Counted from the stretch's first letter, positions 9,471 to 18,811 are shown. The stretch: 64,000 nt of DNA from Dokdonia sp. Hel_I_53 (GCF_007827465.1 NZ_VISL01000001.1:2866001-2930000), one strand, 5' to 3'. Notes: a model not told the origin generated them from the sequence alone. Translations and numbers: made by a program.

Positions 9471-11327
9471 ATGAAGAAAATAGTTGCACTACTGTTATTA
9501 AGTTGCTTTTTCGCTTTCGCGAAAGCGTATGCTCAAGAAGAACCTTCATACATTGTTGAAGAAAACTACACAAAAAAGGAGGTGCAGATTGAGATGAGAG
9601 ATGGTATAAAATTGCATACCACCATCTACTCGCCGAAGGACACAACTAGAACCTATCCTATTTTAATGCAGCGTACGCCATATAGCTGTAAACCTTACGG
9701 TGAAGATGAATATAGAACTAAAATTGCTCCTAATTCTTATTTAATGGAAGAGGGGAATATTATAGTCTATCAAGACGTACGCGGAAGATGGATGAGTGAA
9801 GGAACATATGATAATATGCGCGCCTTTATTCCCAATAAAACAGGAACACAAACTGATGAAGCAAGTGATACTTATGACACTATTGAGTGGCTCGTAAATA
9901 ACGTATCAAATAATAATGGAAGGGTAGGAACTTGGGGAATTTCATATCCTGGTTTTTATGCAACCTATTCTCTGTTAAGTGGTCACCCTGCGCTTAAAGC
10001 TAGTTCGCCACAAGCTTGTATTGGTGATTTCTTTTTTGATGATTTTCACCATAACGGAGCTTATCTGTTGAGTTACTGGAGAGCTACTGCAGTTTTTGGC
10101 TATCAAAAAGAAGAGCCTACTACCGAGTCTTGGTATGAATTTCCAGATCTAGAAAGTGATGATCAATTTGATTTCTTCTTGAAAACTGGACCATTGTCAA
10201 ATCTTGATAAATATTATGATCAGACTAATGAATTTTGGACTCAGCTAAAAGAACACCCTAATTATGATGAATTCTGGAAATCAAGAGGTATTATTCAGCA
10301 CTTAGAAAACATTGAGCCAGCGGTAATGACCGTAGGTGGGCTTTATGATGCGGAGGATTTGTACGGACCGTGGGAAACGTATAAAAACATAGAAAAACGC
10401 AGCGATAATTACAATACTGTTGTTTTTGGACCGTGGAGTCATGGTGACTGGGCTAGAACCTCAGAAAGACAAGCGGTAGGAAATGTTTATTTTGGTGATA
10501 ATATTTCAGATTATTTTCAAAAAGATATTGAAACCAAGTTTTTTAATCACTTTTTGAAGGGAGATGGTGCAGGTGAGACGGGATTGCCAGAGGCACACGT
10601 TTTTGACTCTGGAAGCAAGGAGTGGATGTCTTTTGACCAATGGCCACCAAAAGCGACTATGAATGTTTCGTTCTTTTTAGGAGACCATAATGCATTGACG
10701 GGAAGCGCTTCAACAAAAAATGGTGCTGAAACTTTTGTAAGTGATCCAGCAAACCCTGTACCGTATGCAGAGGGCAAGAAAATGGTATTTACACCTCGTA
10801 AATATATGTCAGACGATCAGCGATTTGCAGCTAAGCGCGATGATGTATTAGTTTATGAAACGCCAGTGCTTGAAGATGATCTTACCATTGTAGGAGATAT
10901 TATGGCAAAGCTCAAAGTAGCAACTACAGGAACAGCTGCAGACTGGATTGTAAAAGTAATTGATGTCTATCCAGATGATGTAGAAAACACGATAGAAACT
11001 GAAGAAGGAATGGAAATGGCTGGTTATCATCAGATGGTACGCAGTGAGGTAATGCGTGGTCGTTTTAGAAGGAGTTTCTCAAAGCCACAGCCGTTTGAAC
11101 CTGAAAAGCAAGATGAAGTTTTTATAAAACTCCAAGACGTACTTCACACTTTTAAAAAGGGTCATAAATTACAAATACAAGTACAAAGTACGTGGTTTCC
11201 TCTTATTGACTTAAACCCTCAGACTTACGTCGATACTATTTTTAAAGCCAAAGAGGAAGATTTTACAAAAGAAACACACTCTGTATTTCATCAATCAAAA
11301 ATTGAATTGAACGTATTGCGTAAATAA
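9471..11327 (+). CDS. CocE/NonD family serine hydrolase (secreted)
   Basis: Exported alpha/beta hydrolase of the X-Pro dipeptidyl-peptidase S15/CocE family. A signal peptide covers residues 1-21, ending in AKAYAQ. The N-terminal part has MRDGIKLHTTIYSP and YQDVRGRWMSEG, and the nucleophile elbow is GISYPG with Ser158. The remaining catalytic residues are probably the Asp in GGLYDAED and the His in GPWSHGDW. The C terminus (about 450-618) is the jelly-roll domain. The natural substrate (peptide, ester or glutaryl amide) cannot be read from sequence. A palindrome copy at 9512-9527 encodes the end of the signal peptide itself. A 443-base gap follows. Confidence 0.88.
   Translation: MKKIVALLLLSCFFAFAKAYAQEEPSYIVEENYTKKEVQIEMRDGIKLHTTIYSPKDTTRTYPILMQRTPYSCKPYGEDEYRTKIAPNSYLMEEGNIIVYQDVRGRWMSEGTYDNMRAFIPNKTGTQTDEASDTYDTIEWLVNNVSNNNGRVGTWGISYPGFYATYSLLSGHPALKASSPQACIGDFFFDDFHHNGAYLLSYWRATAVFGYQKEEPTTESWYEFPDLESDDQFDFFLKTGPLSNLDKYYDQTNEFWTQLKEHPNYDEFWKSRGIIQHLENIEPAVMTVGGLYDAEDLYGPWETYKNIEKRSDNYNTVVFGPWSHGDWARTSERQAVGNVYFGDNISDYFQKDIETKFFNHFLKGDGAGETGLPEAHVFDSGSKEWMSFDQWPPKATMNVSFFLGDHNALTGSASTKNGAETFVSDPANPVPYAEGKKMVFTPRKYMSDDQRFAAKRDDVLVYETPVLEDDLTIVGDIMAKLKVATTGTAADWIVKVIDVYPDDVENTIETEEGMEMAGYHQMVRSEVMRGRFRRSFSKPQPFEPEKQDEVFIKLQDVLHTFKKGHKLQIQVQSTWFPLIDLNPQTYVDTIFKAKEEDFTKETHSVFHQSKIELNVLRK
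9512..9527. repeat. Iterated palindrome copy 4
   Basis: Full 16 bases inside the CocE hydrolase gene, encoding AFAKA in the signal peptide. Confidence 0.95.
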
Positions 11328-11671
11328 GATATTTTAGATTGAGAAAATCGCCCTGAAAACCAGTATGTTAAAAACAGAAAAGGACCTCCGTGCGTACGAA
11401 GATGCCTGTCATTCCTAACTTTTGAGATAAATACTATTATAAAGAGGTTTTTTTTAATTGTATGATCCCATAATAAACCTTATCCTTAACTAAGTTGTAA
11501 AGATATCGTCAAAGCTTAAACAGAAGCAGGGGTATTTACCCCTAATTGCATAATAATGCCAATAATTCAAGCAATAGGGTTTAAAGAAATTACTCAAGCG
11601 TTATGTTTATCCAGATTAGAAAAATATATTTACACTATCAGAAAAACTAAGTTGGGGAACTATTTCTGTAG
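11328..11671. other. Intergenic region upstream of the ComM-like gene
   Basis: About 340 bases without a convincing gene. An ORF of only 17 codons at 11365-11418 lacks support. The region contains a near-palindrome AGGGGTATTTACCCCT at 11528-11543, which has a close match upstream of the hypothetical gene at 13685. It ends in a hairpin terminator at 11672-11708, which has no obvious gene in front of it after the CocE gene, so a small transcript or a leader could be encoded here. Confidence 0.5.
11528..11543. repeat. AGGGGTA-TT-TACCCCT inverted repeat, copy 1
   Basis: Seven-base arms around two bases. A second version, GGGTA-AA-TACCC flanked by G and T, lies at 13762-13773. Both are intergenic and in front of genes, so they may be a transcription-factor operator; that is inference. 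Confidence 0.5.
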
Positions 11672-11708
11672 ACGAATCTTATAGCGATAAGGTTCGTTTT
11701 TTTTTTTC
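11672..11708 (+). terminator. Rho-independent terminator ahead of the ComM-like gene
   Basis: ACGAATCTTAT and ATAAGGTTCGT form an 11-bp stem with one G-U pair around an AGCG loop, followed by about 13 Ts. It sits 62 bases before the ComM-like start codon and 345 bases after the CocE stop. It could end the long tilS-dsbD-CocE transcript, end a small RNA, or act as an attenuator. Confidence 0.7.
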
Positions 11709-11770
11709 GTAGTTTTCAGAAGTATTCGATTTGATTGAATCTTACTATATTTAAAGAAATAATGATATAG

Positions 11771-13309
11771 ATGCTCACAAAAGTTTATGGAAGTGCCGTT
11801 TTTGGTGTAGACGCGACCACAATAACCATTGAAGTTAACGTGGATAAAGGGGTAGGTTATCACCTCGTAGGTTTGCCAGATAATGCTATTAAAGAAAGTA
11901 GTTATCGTATTGCAGCTGCGCTTCAAAATAATGGATATAAAATTCCTGGCAAAAAACTTATTATAAATATGTCTCCAGCAGACCTCCGCAAAGAAGGTTC
12001 TGCTTATGATTTAACACTTGCTACAGGAATCTTGATTGCAACAGAGCAGATCAGAGGAGAAGAAGTGGGAAAATACATCATCATGGGAGAGCTCTCGCTT
12101 GATGGTGGTTTACAGCCCATAAAAGGAGCTTTGCCCATTGCTATTAAAGCAAGAGAAGAAGGATACAAAGGTTTTATACTACCCGTACAGAACGCAAAAG
12201 AAGCAGCAATTGTAGATGGACTTGACGTATATGGTGTTGAGAACATAAGTGAAGTGATTGACTTTTTTGACAACAAAGTTCCACTGGAAAATACAGTGAT
12301 TGATACTCGAGCAGAATTCTATAAAAGCTTAGAGCATCCCGAGTTTGATTTTGCAGATGTGAAAGGGCAGGAGAGTATAAAAAGATGTATGGAAATAGCT
12401 GCAGCTGGAGGTCATAATATTATTTTAATAGGTCCTCCCGGTTCTGGAAAAACAATGTTAAGTAAAAGACTGCCTAGTATTTTACCTCCCATGTCGTTAA
12501 GAGAAGCATTAGAAACTACTAAAATTCATAGTGTGGTAGGCCGTGTAAAAGATAACCAAGGTTTGATGTCAGAGAGACCTTTCAGATCTCCACATCACAC
12601 CATAAGTGATGTAGCTTTAGTTGGTGGCGGTGCATATCCACAGCCTGGAGAAATTTCATTGTCACACAATGGTGTTTTATTTCTTGACGAGCTACCTGAA
12701 TTTAAAAGATCGGTATTAGAGGTAATGCGACAGCCACTCGAAGATAGAGAGGTTACCATATCACGCGCGCGTTTTACAGTTACCTATCCTTCTAGCTTTA
12801 TGTTGGTGGCGAGTATGAATCCTAGTCCTGGAGGGTATTTTAATGATCCAGACGCCCCAGTAACAAGCAGCCCAGCAGAGATGCAGCGCTATCTTGGTAA
12901 AATTTCTGGACCTCTTTTGGATAGAATCGATATACACATAGAGGTGACTCCTGTCCCTTTTGAGAAGTTAAGTGATGAGACTAAAGCAGAGTCTAGTGTT
13001 GAAATTCGTAAGCGTGTTACCGCAGCACGAGAAGTGCAAGTAGAACGCTTCCGCGAAAGCGAAAAAACTAATTATAACGCTCAAATGAATGTGAAACAAA
13101 TACGCAAGTATTGTGCATTAGATGAAGCATCAAAGCAGCTTCTCAAAACAGCTATGGAGCGTTTAAATCTCTCAGCCAGAGCTTATGATAGAATTTTAAA
13201 AGTATCAAGAACTATCGCAGATCTAGAGGGTGTTGAAACTGTCACTGGTGCTCATATCAGTGAGGCAATACAGTACCGTAGCCTTGACCGAGAAGGGTGG
13301 CTAGGGTAG
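11771..13309 (+). CDS. YifB/ComM family Mg-chelatase-like AAA ATPase
   Basis: ComM-family helicase: in Vibrio cholerae ComM is a hexameric branch-migration helicase aiding integration of transformed DNA; many non-competent species also have it. The 512-residue product has an N-terminal Lon-protease-like (ChlI) domain (about 1-170), Walker A GPPGSGKT from residue 221, the family motif RPFRSPHH, Walker B GVLFLDELPEF, and the C-terminal Mg-chelatase domain ending RSLDREGWLG. A one-mismatch palindrome copy at 13046-13061 encodes RFRES. It stands alone between a terminator and the minus-strand gene at 13380. Confidence 0.93.
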   Translation: MLTKVYGSAVFGVDATTITIEVNVDKGVGYHLVGLPDNAIKESSYRIAAALQNNGYKIPGKKLIINMSPADLRKEGSAYDLTLATGILIATEQIRGEEVGKYIIMGELSLDGGLQPIKGALPIAIKAREEGYKGFILPVQNAKEAAIVDGLDVYGVENISEVIDFFDNKVPLENTVIDTRAEFYKSLEHPEFDFADVKGQESIKRCMEIAAAGGHNIILIGPPGSGKTMLSKRLPSILPPMSLREALETTKIHSVVGRVKDNQGLMSERPFRSPHHTISDVALVGGGAYPQPGEISLSHNGVLFLDELPEFKRSVLEVMRQPLEDREVTISRARFTVTYPSSFMLVASMNPSPGGYFNDPDAPVTSSPAEMQRYLGKISGPLLDRIDIHIEVTPVPFEKLSDETKAESSVEIRKRVTAAREVQVERFRESEKTNYNAQMNVKQIRKYCALDEASKQLLKTAMERLNLSARAYDRILKVSRTIADLEGVETVTGAHISEAIQYRSLDREGWLG

Positions 13310-13379
13310 CATGTATCTAAGAATTATAAGCAAAAAATAAAAGTAATAGTTCTGTAATAAATACTAGTAATAATTAAGT

Positions 13380-13685
13380 TTAGACATTACTCCAGTTTTT
13401 TTGATGATCCATAACAATATCACTTAAAAGTTGAATGACATCACCAGTACCTAGCATATCTTCTATTTTTAAAGCATCTTTTTTAAATGAGCTGTGGGTG
13501 AGCATCATGTTCCATAAATTATGAATAAAATCAGCATAATCATGTTGTTCATTCCAATGCGAGAGTTGAAGCCTTCTACTTCGTGCATACAGTTTCTGTA
13601 AGTTTAATTTACAGAAGGTTAATGTAGAGGGCATGACAATAGGTCTTGCTTTTTCTAATCTTTCAGTTTTAGTGGGTCGTCCCAT
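13380..13685 (-). CDS. Hypothetical protein, 101 residues
   Basis: Small soluble basic protein beginning MGRPTKTERLEKARP, with no signal peptide or membrane segment. Its central HWNEQHDYADFIHNLWNMM segment and C-terminal amphipathic helices suggest an all-helical fold. I do not recognise the family. The GRPTK N terminus resembles the extended arms of some DNA-binding proteins, but no helix-turn-helix is evident. A GGGTAAATACCC inverted repeat lies 77-88 bases upstream of its start codon and could be regulatory. It is oriented toward the ComM-like gene (tail to tail). Confidence 0.7.
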   Translation of the reverse strand: MGRPTKTERLEKARPIVMPSTLTFCKLNLQKLYARSRRLQLSHWNEQHDYADFIHNLWNMMLTHSSFKKDALKIEDMLGTGDVIQLLSDIVMDHQKNWSNV

Positions 13686-13761
13686 AATATTTTGGTTTTA
13701 ATATTTAGGGGGGAATTTCTTGACGTATGTAAAAGTACTCGTACTAGTCTTTATAAAGCGG

Positions 13762-13773
13762 GGGTAAATACCC
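13762..13773. repeat. GGGTA-AA-TACCC inverted repeat, copy 2
   Basis: Perfect 12-base palindrome within GGGGGTAAATACCCTAT, 77 bases upstream of the 101-residue hypothetical gene and downstream of the aldehyde dehydrogenase. Related to the copy at 11528-11543. Confidence 0.5.
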
Positions 13774-13796
13774 TATTTTAATATATAAATACACCT

Positions 13797-15170
13797 TTAT
13801 AACCACTTCATAAAATTTTTAAGCAATCCAATTTTACCTTTATAAGGAGCGTATCGTATTGGAATATCAAGCCACGTTCCTCTTTTTGCAACAGACTTTT
13901 CGTGAGAAAATGTAAAAAAACTTTTTTTACCGTGATAGCTTCCTATTCCAGAATGTCCCACACCACCAAATGGTAGCCGATCGTTTAAAAAGTGGACTAG
14001 TGTATCGTTTATTACACCTCCTCCGTAAGAAAAAGTTTCATTAAACCAATTTTTAAAAGATCTTTTCTGTGAAAACACATATGCGCTTAAAGGCTTCTCA
14101 TAAGATACGATAATTTTTTTAATTTCTTCTTTTGTGTCATAGGTTAAAACAGGAAGTACTGGGCCAAATATTTCTTCTTGCATTACTGTATCACTTAATG
14201 AAACATCCGTGAGAACTGTTGGCGCTATATATAAATCATTTTTATCAGTTTGCCCTCCTTTAAATATGACACTGTCACTTAGCATATTATTAAGCCTTTC
14301 AAAATTCTTCTCGTTAATAATACGTGCAAAATCTGGAGAAACCTTTGGGTCTGCACCTAGCGCTTTTGTAATTTCTATATCTAACGCGGTTAGGAATGCA
14401 TCCTTTATTGAAGAGTGAACAAGGATATAATCTGGTGCAATACATGTTTGTCCTGCGTTCACAAATTTACCCCAGACAATTCGCTTCGCGGTAAGTTGTA
14501 TTTTTGCAGTTTCATCAATAACGCAAGGGCTCTTACCGCCTAATTCTAAAGTAATTGGGGTGAGATTTTTTGCAGCTGCTTTATACACAATCTTTCCTAC
14601 GGGAACACTCCCTGTAAAGAAAATATAATCCCAACGTTCTGCTAGTAATCTTGTAGAGGTTTCCTTGCCACCTAGAACAGTTGTCACATGGTTTTCATCG
14701 AAGACATCAGAAATAATTTTTGCTAAGAGTCCAGAGGTTTTAGGTGTAAGTTCGCTAGGTTTTAAAACTACTGTATTTCCGGCAGCAATGGCTCCAATCA
14801 TAGGGCCTACAGCAAGTTGAAAAGGATAATTCCATGGAGCAATTATCAAGGTCGAGCCATAAGGCTCATACATAATAGCATCGCTCGATGGAAAGTTAAG
14901 TAGAGAGGGTTTTACTCTCTTGGGTTTGTTCCATTTATAGAGGTTTTTTATAGCTAGATTTAGCTCTTTTAAAACAATACTTATTTCTGTGGCAACACTT
15001 TCAAAAGGAGGTTTTTTAAAATCTGCCGCTAAAACATTTATAATTTCTTGTTCATTTCTTTTTATGCTTTCGCGAAAGCGAATTAAAGCCGCTTTCCTAA
15101 AGTTTACATCTTTTGTGTATCCGCTCAAGAAGTAAGTACGCTGTTTTTGAATTAATTCTGATATTTCCAA
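13797..15170 (-). CDS. NAD(P)-dependent aldehyde dehydrogenase, ALDH3-like
   Basis: Oxidises aldehydes to carboxylic acids. The 457-residue length and layout fit the class 3 (fatty aldehyde/coniferyl aldehyde) group. Visible motifs: the cofactor-binding APWNYPFQL at 111-119, LKPSELTP near 136-143, FFTGSVPVGK near 184, catalytic Glu209 in LELGGKSP, and catalytic Cys243 in AGQTCIAPDY; the C terminus carries LPFGGVGHSGIGSYHG. No signal peptide. A palindrome copy at 15066-15079 encodes RFRES at residues 31-35. It appears monocistronic; the substrate is unknown. Confidence 0.93.
   Translation of the reverse strand: MEISELIQKQRTYFLSGYTKDVNFRKAALIRFRESIKRNEQEIINVLAADFKKPPFESVATEISIVLKELNLAIKNLYKWNKPKRVKPSLLNFPSSDAIMYEPYGSTLIIAPWNYPFQLAVGPMIGAIAAGNTVVLKPSELTPKTSGLLAKIISDVFDENHVTTVLGGKETSTRLLAERWDYIFFTGSVPVGKIVYKAAAKNLTPITLELGGKSPCVIDETAKIQLTAKRIVWGKFVNAGQTCIAPDYILVHSSIKDAFLTALDIEITKALGADPKVSPDFARIINEKNFERLNNMLSDSVIFKGGQTDKNDLYIAPTVLTDVSLSDTVMQEEIFGPVLPVLTYDTKEEIKKIIVSYEKPLSAYVFSQKRSFKNWFNETFSYGGGVINDTLVHFLNDRLPFGGVGHSGIGSYHGKKSFFTFSHEKSVAKRGTWLDIPIRYAPYKGKIGLLKNFMKWL
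15066..15079. repeat. Iterated palindrome copy 5
   Basis: Fourteen-base palindrome inside the aldehyde dehydrogenase gene, encoding RFRES. Confidence 0.95.
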
Positions 15171-15358
15171 AGTCGCTGTTTTCTTTAAAAGTACTATTCT
15201 TTTGTACTCTTAGAAAGTAATTAAGGTGACTTTAGTAATCTATTAATGAAAGGTTTTGGCTGTTTTAAGTATAAGACTTCTATAATTATAGAAACTTAAA
15301 GAGATTGAGACTTTTTAAAAACTCAAATACTTATAAAGATTATAAGATCAGATTTATG

Positions 15359-16426
15359 CTACCTAAATAGACCCCAGTCTAACGTTACTGAAAATACATT
15401 AGAATAGATGGCAGCACTCTGATCACCGATATCTGTAAGTGCATAGTCAACGTGAATTCCTTTATATTCAAAACCAACGCCAATATTTGGTTGAAAGCCT
15501 ATGGTACTGCTATTGTCAAGAGATGTAAGTTCCTGAAAATTCCCCACACCTCCACGTACATAAACTAATTCTGCATAACCAAACTCGAAACCTACTGCAG
15601 GTGTGGCGCTTAATGAAGAAGAAGAAAAGAAATCGTTAGTTTGTGTAAATCGTACATTGAGGTCTATCTCAGCCCTTAAGCTATAATCGTAGCTAAATAT
15701 CCATTTGCGACCTAAACCCATTTGTAATTTAGGAATAGTTATTTCTCGAGTTTCTGGTACTTCTTGATTTTGCCCTTCAACGGCTGCGCTTATGGTGGCA
15801 AACTCTTCTTCGTCAATACTCCAAGCATTTACTGTGGTTGAAATATCTCTGGCCATAACTCCAAAATCCCAATTATTTTTTTTCCATTGAAGACCAACAT
15901 CGAGCCCAAACCCCCAACTATTTGCAAAATCTCCAATGACTCTACGTACCACTTTTGCATTTACTCCCAGGTTTAACCCATCTAGAGGCAATGCGCGTGC
16001 ATAAGAAAAAGTGACAGCATAATCTGCAGTAGAAAATAAGCTAATGCGATTGTAATCTATATTACCTTGCTCATCAATAAGCTGTGTGGTATTTAAAATA
16101 TCATCTACTCCAAAACGTATGATTGATAACCCCATAGCGCTAAGGTCGTCTAAGGGTTTTGCAAATGCTATATAATCATAGTTTGCAATATTTGCAAAAT
16201 AAGAAGCATGCATTAAAGAGATTTGATTGTCTTCTAGTTGTGTAAGTCCAGCAGGATTCCAGTATCCTGCATTTACATCTTGTGTACCTGCAACAACAGC
16301 ATTACTCATACCAAGTGCCGCCGCATCAACACCTATATTCAAAAATTCATTAGAATAAGAGCGTACCGTTTGTGATACAACAGTGGCACAAAAACACATC
16401 ATTAATAATGTAAGAGTCTTTTTCAA
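15359..16426 (-). CDS. PorV/PorQ-family outer-membrane beta-barrel protein
   Basis: Outer-membrane barrel of the family that includes PorV, the shuttle component of the type IX secretion system. The mature protein begins SNEFLNIGVDAAALGMSNA and continues with the family motif GYWNPAGL; alternating amphipathic strands run to a C-terminal aromatic residue (WGLFR). The longest reading frame starts with GTG at 16456, but a TTG at 16426 gives MKKTLTLLMMCFCATVVSQ, a proper signal peptide, and is preferred. porU is not adjacent, so this is more likely a PorV-like paralogue than PorV itself; a role in T9SS is inference. Confidence 0.8.
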   Translation of the reverse strand: MKKTLTLLMMCFCATVVSQTVRSYSNEFLNIGVDAAALGMSNAVVAGTQDVNAGYWNPAGLTQLEDNQISLMHASYFANIANYDYIAFAKPLDDLSAMGLSIIRFGVDDILNTTQLIDEQGNIDYNRISLFSTADYAVTFSYARALPLDGLNLGVNAKVVRRVIGDFANSWGFGLDVGLQWKKNNWDFGVMARDISTTVNAWSIDEEEFATISAAVEGQNQEVPETREITIPKLQMGLGRKWIFSYDYSLRAEIDLNVRFTQTNDFFSSSSLSATPAVGFEFGYAELVYVRGGVGNFQELTSLDNSSTIGFQPNIGVGFEYKGIHVDYALTDIGDQSAAIYSNVFSVTLDWGLFR

Positions 16427-16551
16427 TAGTAAAATGTAGATGGGCAAATATCCCACTTTTAGTACACTTTGTAAACATTAAAAGTAGAGAGATATTGCAT
16501 AGAAGTATTGTACTACAATATTCTTCCCTATTTTTACTCAAAATCTCTATA

Positions 16552-17268
16552 ATGTCTATAAATAAATACGTGCCTAATGCTATAACCATGGGCAATTTGC
16601 TCTCTGGTTGTATCGCAGTTGTTTTTGCAGTAAATGATCGTTTAGAATATGCCGCTATTTTTGTGGCTTTGGGAATTTTCTTTGATTTTTTTGATGGTTT
16701 TTTTGCTCGTATTCTCAATGCTTCTAGTGAGGTGGGACTACAGCTGGATTCGCTTGCAGATATGGTTACTAGTGGTGTAGTTCCTGGTGTTGTAATGTAT
16801 CAACTTCTCGAGGATGCTAGTGATGTTCCTTGGGGTGCACAACTTACGGAGCAACATATTCACTTGGGGTATTTTGGGTTTGCGATTACACTAGCTTCAG
16901 CATATAGACTAGCAAAGTTTAATGTAGATGATCGTCAAACAAGTTCATTCATAGGGCTGCCCACACCTGCAAATACCCTATTTATTTTAAGTTTACCACT
17001 TATTTTAATATTTGAGGAATACGCTTTCGCGAAAGCGGTATTAGAAAATCCATATGTACTTCTTGCAATTACTGCCTTAAGTTGTTTCATGCTTAATGCA
17101 GAGTTGCCTTTGTTTGCACTTAAATTTAAAACATGGTCTTTTGCTGAAAATAAAGTACGTTACTTATTCTTGCTAGCAAGTGTATTGTTACTCGTGTTTT
17201 TTCAATTTTCAGGAATTCCTTTACTTATCATTCTCTACATCTTGTTATCCATCATTTTTAAAGATTAG
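16552..17268 (+). CDS. pssA: CDP-diacylglycerol--serine O-phosphatidyltransferase
   Basis: Integral membrane enzyme making phosphatidylserine, the precursor of phosphatidylethanolamine. The CDP-alcohol phosphatidyltransferase signature is complete: FFDGFFAR, then G (VGLQLD) and D (SLADMV) at the required spacing, about residues 42-72. Several hydrophobic helices follow. The open frame extends to 16495, but the conserved N terminus MSINKYVPNAITMGNLLSG starts at 16552, giving 238 residues. A palindrome copy at 17022-17037 encodes YAFAKA in a loop between helices. Divergent from the PorV-like gene with about 125 bases between the starts. Confidence 0.93.
   Translation: MSINKYVPNAITMGNLLSGCIAVVFAVNDRLEYAAIFVALGIFFDFFDGFFARILNASSEVGLQLDSLADMVTSGVVPGVVMYQLLEDASDVPWGAQLTEQHIHLGYFGFAITLASAYRLAKFNVDDRQTSSFIGLPTPANTLFILSLPLILIFEEYAFAKAVLENPYVLLAITALSCFMLNAELPLFALKFKTWSFAENKVRYLFLLASVLLLVFFQFSGIPLLIILYILLSIIFKD
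17022..17037. repeat. Iterated palindrome copy 6
   Basis: Full 16 bases inside pssA, encoding AFAKA. Confidence 0.95.
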
Positions 17269-17320
17269 TACAATTTTATAACATTTTCATAAGTGGAGAG
17301 TCATTCTCATAGGGACCGAT

Positions 17321-17328
17321 TATCTTTG
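17321..17328 (+). promoter_or_regulatory. Flavobacterial -7 box upstream of pepD
   Basis: TATCTTTG matches the TAnnTTTG consensus of Bacteroidota primary-sigma promoters and lies 16 bases before the pepD ATG. No clear TTG at the -33 position, so confidence is moderate. Confidence 0.5.
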
Positions 17329-17344
17329 TTGCAAAACAGAATAA

Positions 17345-18811
17345 ATGGATAACCAAGAAATAAGAAATCTAGAACCTAAAGCACTTTGGAATAAATTTGC
17401 AGATCTCAATGCGGTACCGCGTCCTTCTAAAAAAGAGGATCGCGTAATTGCATTTATGAAAGATTTTGGGAAGAACTTAGGTTTAGAAACGATAGAAGAT
17501 GAGGTAGGAAATGTAATTATACGTAAGCCAGCTACCGTAGAACACAAAGATAAAAAAATGGTTGTTATGCAGTCTCATTTGGATATGGTGCATCAAAAGA
17601 ACAACGACACAGAATTTGATTTTGATACACAAGGTATAGACATGTATGTAGATGGTGATTGGGTAAGAGCTCGAGGCACCACCTTAGGAGCTGATAATGG
17701 TCTTGGGGTAGCTACAATCATGGCAATACTAGAAAGTAATACTATAGAGCATCCTGCCATCGAAGCCCTATTTACAATAGATGAAGAGACTGGCATGACA
17801 GGAGCAATGGGTTTAAAAGGAGGTATTCTAAAAGGGGATATACTTTTAAATCTAGACACAGAGGAAGATGATGAGATAGGAGTAGGTTGTGCTGGTGGAG
17901 TTGATATTACAGCAACAAGAAGCTATAATGAAGTTTCTGTAGAAAAAGGAATGGTAGGCTATGAAATGACTGTAAAAGGATTACAAGGCGGTCACTCTGG
18001 AATGGATATCATTAGAGGGCTAGGCAACGCTAATAAAATTATGAATCGTTTGCTTTACAATGCTTCAACTAATTTTGATATAGGGATAACTTCTATAGAC
18101 GGAGGCAGTTTACGTAATGCGATTCCAAGAGAAAGTAATGCGATTATCTCAGTAGACGAAAATCAAGTAGCTGCCTTTGAAGCAGATTTTACGGATAATG
18201 CTTCTGCGATACATGGAGAGTATAAAACGCTAGAAGAAAAATTAGAGCTTTCAATTAAGAAAATCGATGCTCCAGAAAAAGTGATGGATCTTGAGGATCA
18301 AGAAAAGGTACTCAAATCTATCTATGCGGCACATAATGGAGTGTATCGTATGAGTCCAGATATCGATGATCTTGTAGAAACCTCAAATAATATAGCTCGT
18401 ATTATTTTAAAGGAAGGAAAGATCAAGATAGGTTGTCTTACAAGGTCTTCTGTGGATAGTTCTAAAGATGATCTTGCAAATACGCTTACTGCTGTATTTG
18501 AGCTTGCAGGTTTTGATGTGGAGCTTTCTGGAGATTACCCAGGATGGGCACCAAATATGGATAGCCCTATATTAAAAGTTCTTGAGAAAATGTATATAGA
18601 GATCAATAATCAAAAGCCTCACGTAGCTGCTTGTCATGCTGGTTTAGAGTGTGGTATTTTAGGGAAAAATTATCCAGAAATGGATATGATTTCTTTTGGT
18701 CCTACTATTAAAGGCGCTCACTCACCAGATGAACGTGCAAGCATTTCTAGTGCTCAAAAATACTGGGATTTTGTAATAGAAATATTGAAAGATATTCCCA
18801 AAGCATCTTAA
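17345..18811 (+). CDS. pepD: Aminoacyl-histidine dipeptidase (M20 family)
   Basis: Zinc dipeptidase of the PepD/M20 family, cleaving unblocked dipeptides such as beta-Ala-His. The 488-residue product has the metal-ligand motifs QSHLDMVHQK (about 78-87), TTLGADNGLG, the catalytic Glu pair in DEETGMTGA, and a late CHAGLECGIL and GPTIKGAHSPDE. The inserted lid/dimerisation domain contains the GGHSGMD motif. No signal peptide, so it is cytosolic. A strong hairpin terminator follows. Confidence 0.94.
   Translation: MDNQEIRNLEPKALWNKFADLNAVPRPSKKEDRVIAFMKDFGKNLGLETIEDEVGNVIIRKPATVEHKDKKMVVMQSHLDMVHQKNNDTEFDFDTQGIDMYVDGDWVRARGTTLGADNGLGVATIMAILESNTIEHPAIEALFTIDEETGMTGAMGLKGGILKGDILLNLDTEEDDEIGVGCAGGVDITATRSYNEVSVEKGMVGYEMTVKGLQGGHSGMDIIRGLGNANKIMNRLLYNASTNFDIGITSIDGGSLRNAIPRESNAIISVDENQVAAFEADFTDNASAIHGEYKTLEEKLELSIKKIDAPEKVMDLEDQEKVLKSIYAAHNGVYRMSPDIDDLVETSNNIARIILKEGKIKIGCLTRSSVDSSKDDLANTLTAVFELAGFDVELSGDYPGWAPNMDSPILKVLEKMYIEINNQKPHVAACHAGLECGILGKNYPEMDMISFGPTIKGAHSPDERASISSAQKYWDFVIEILKDIPKAS

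Noticed and set aside
11365..11418. Seventeen-codon ORF after the CocE gene
   Set aside because: Too short, no neighbour or promoter support; not distinguishable from chance.
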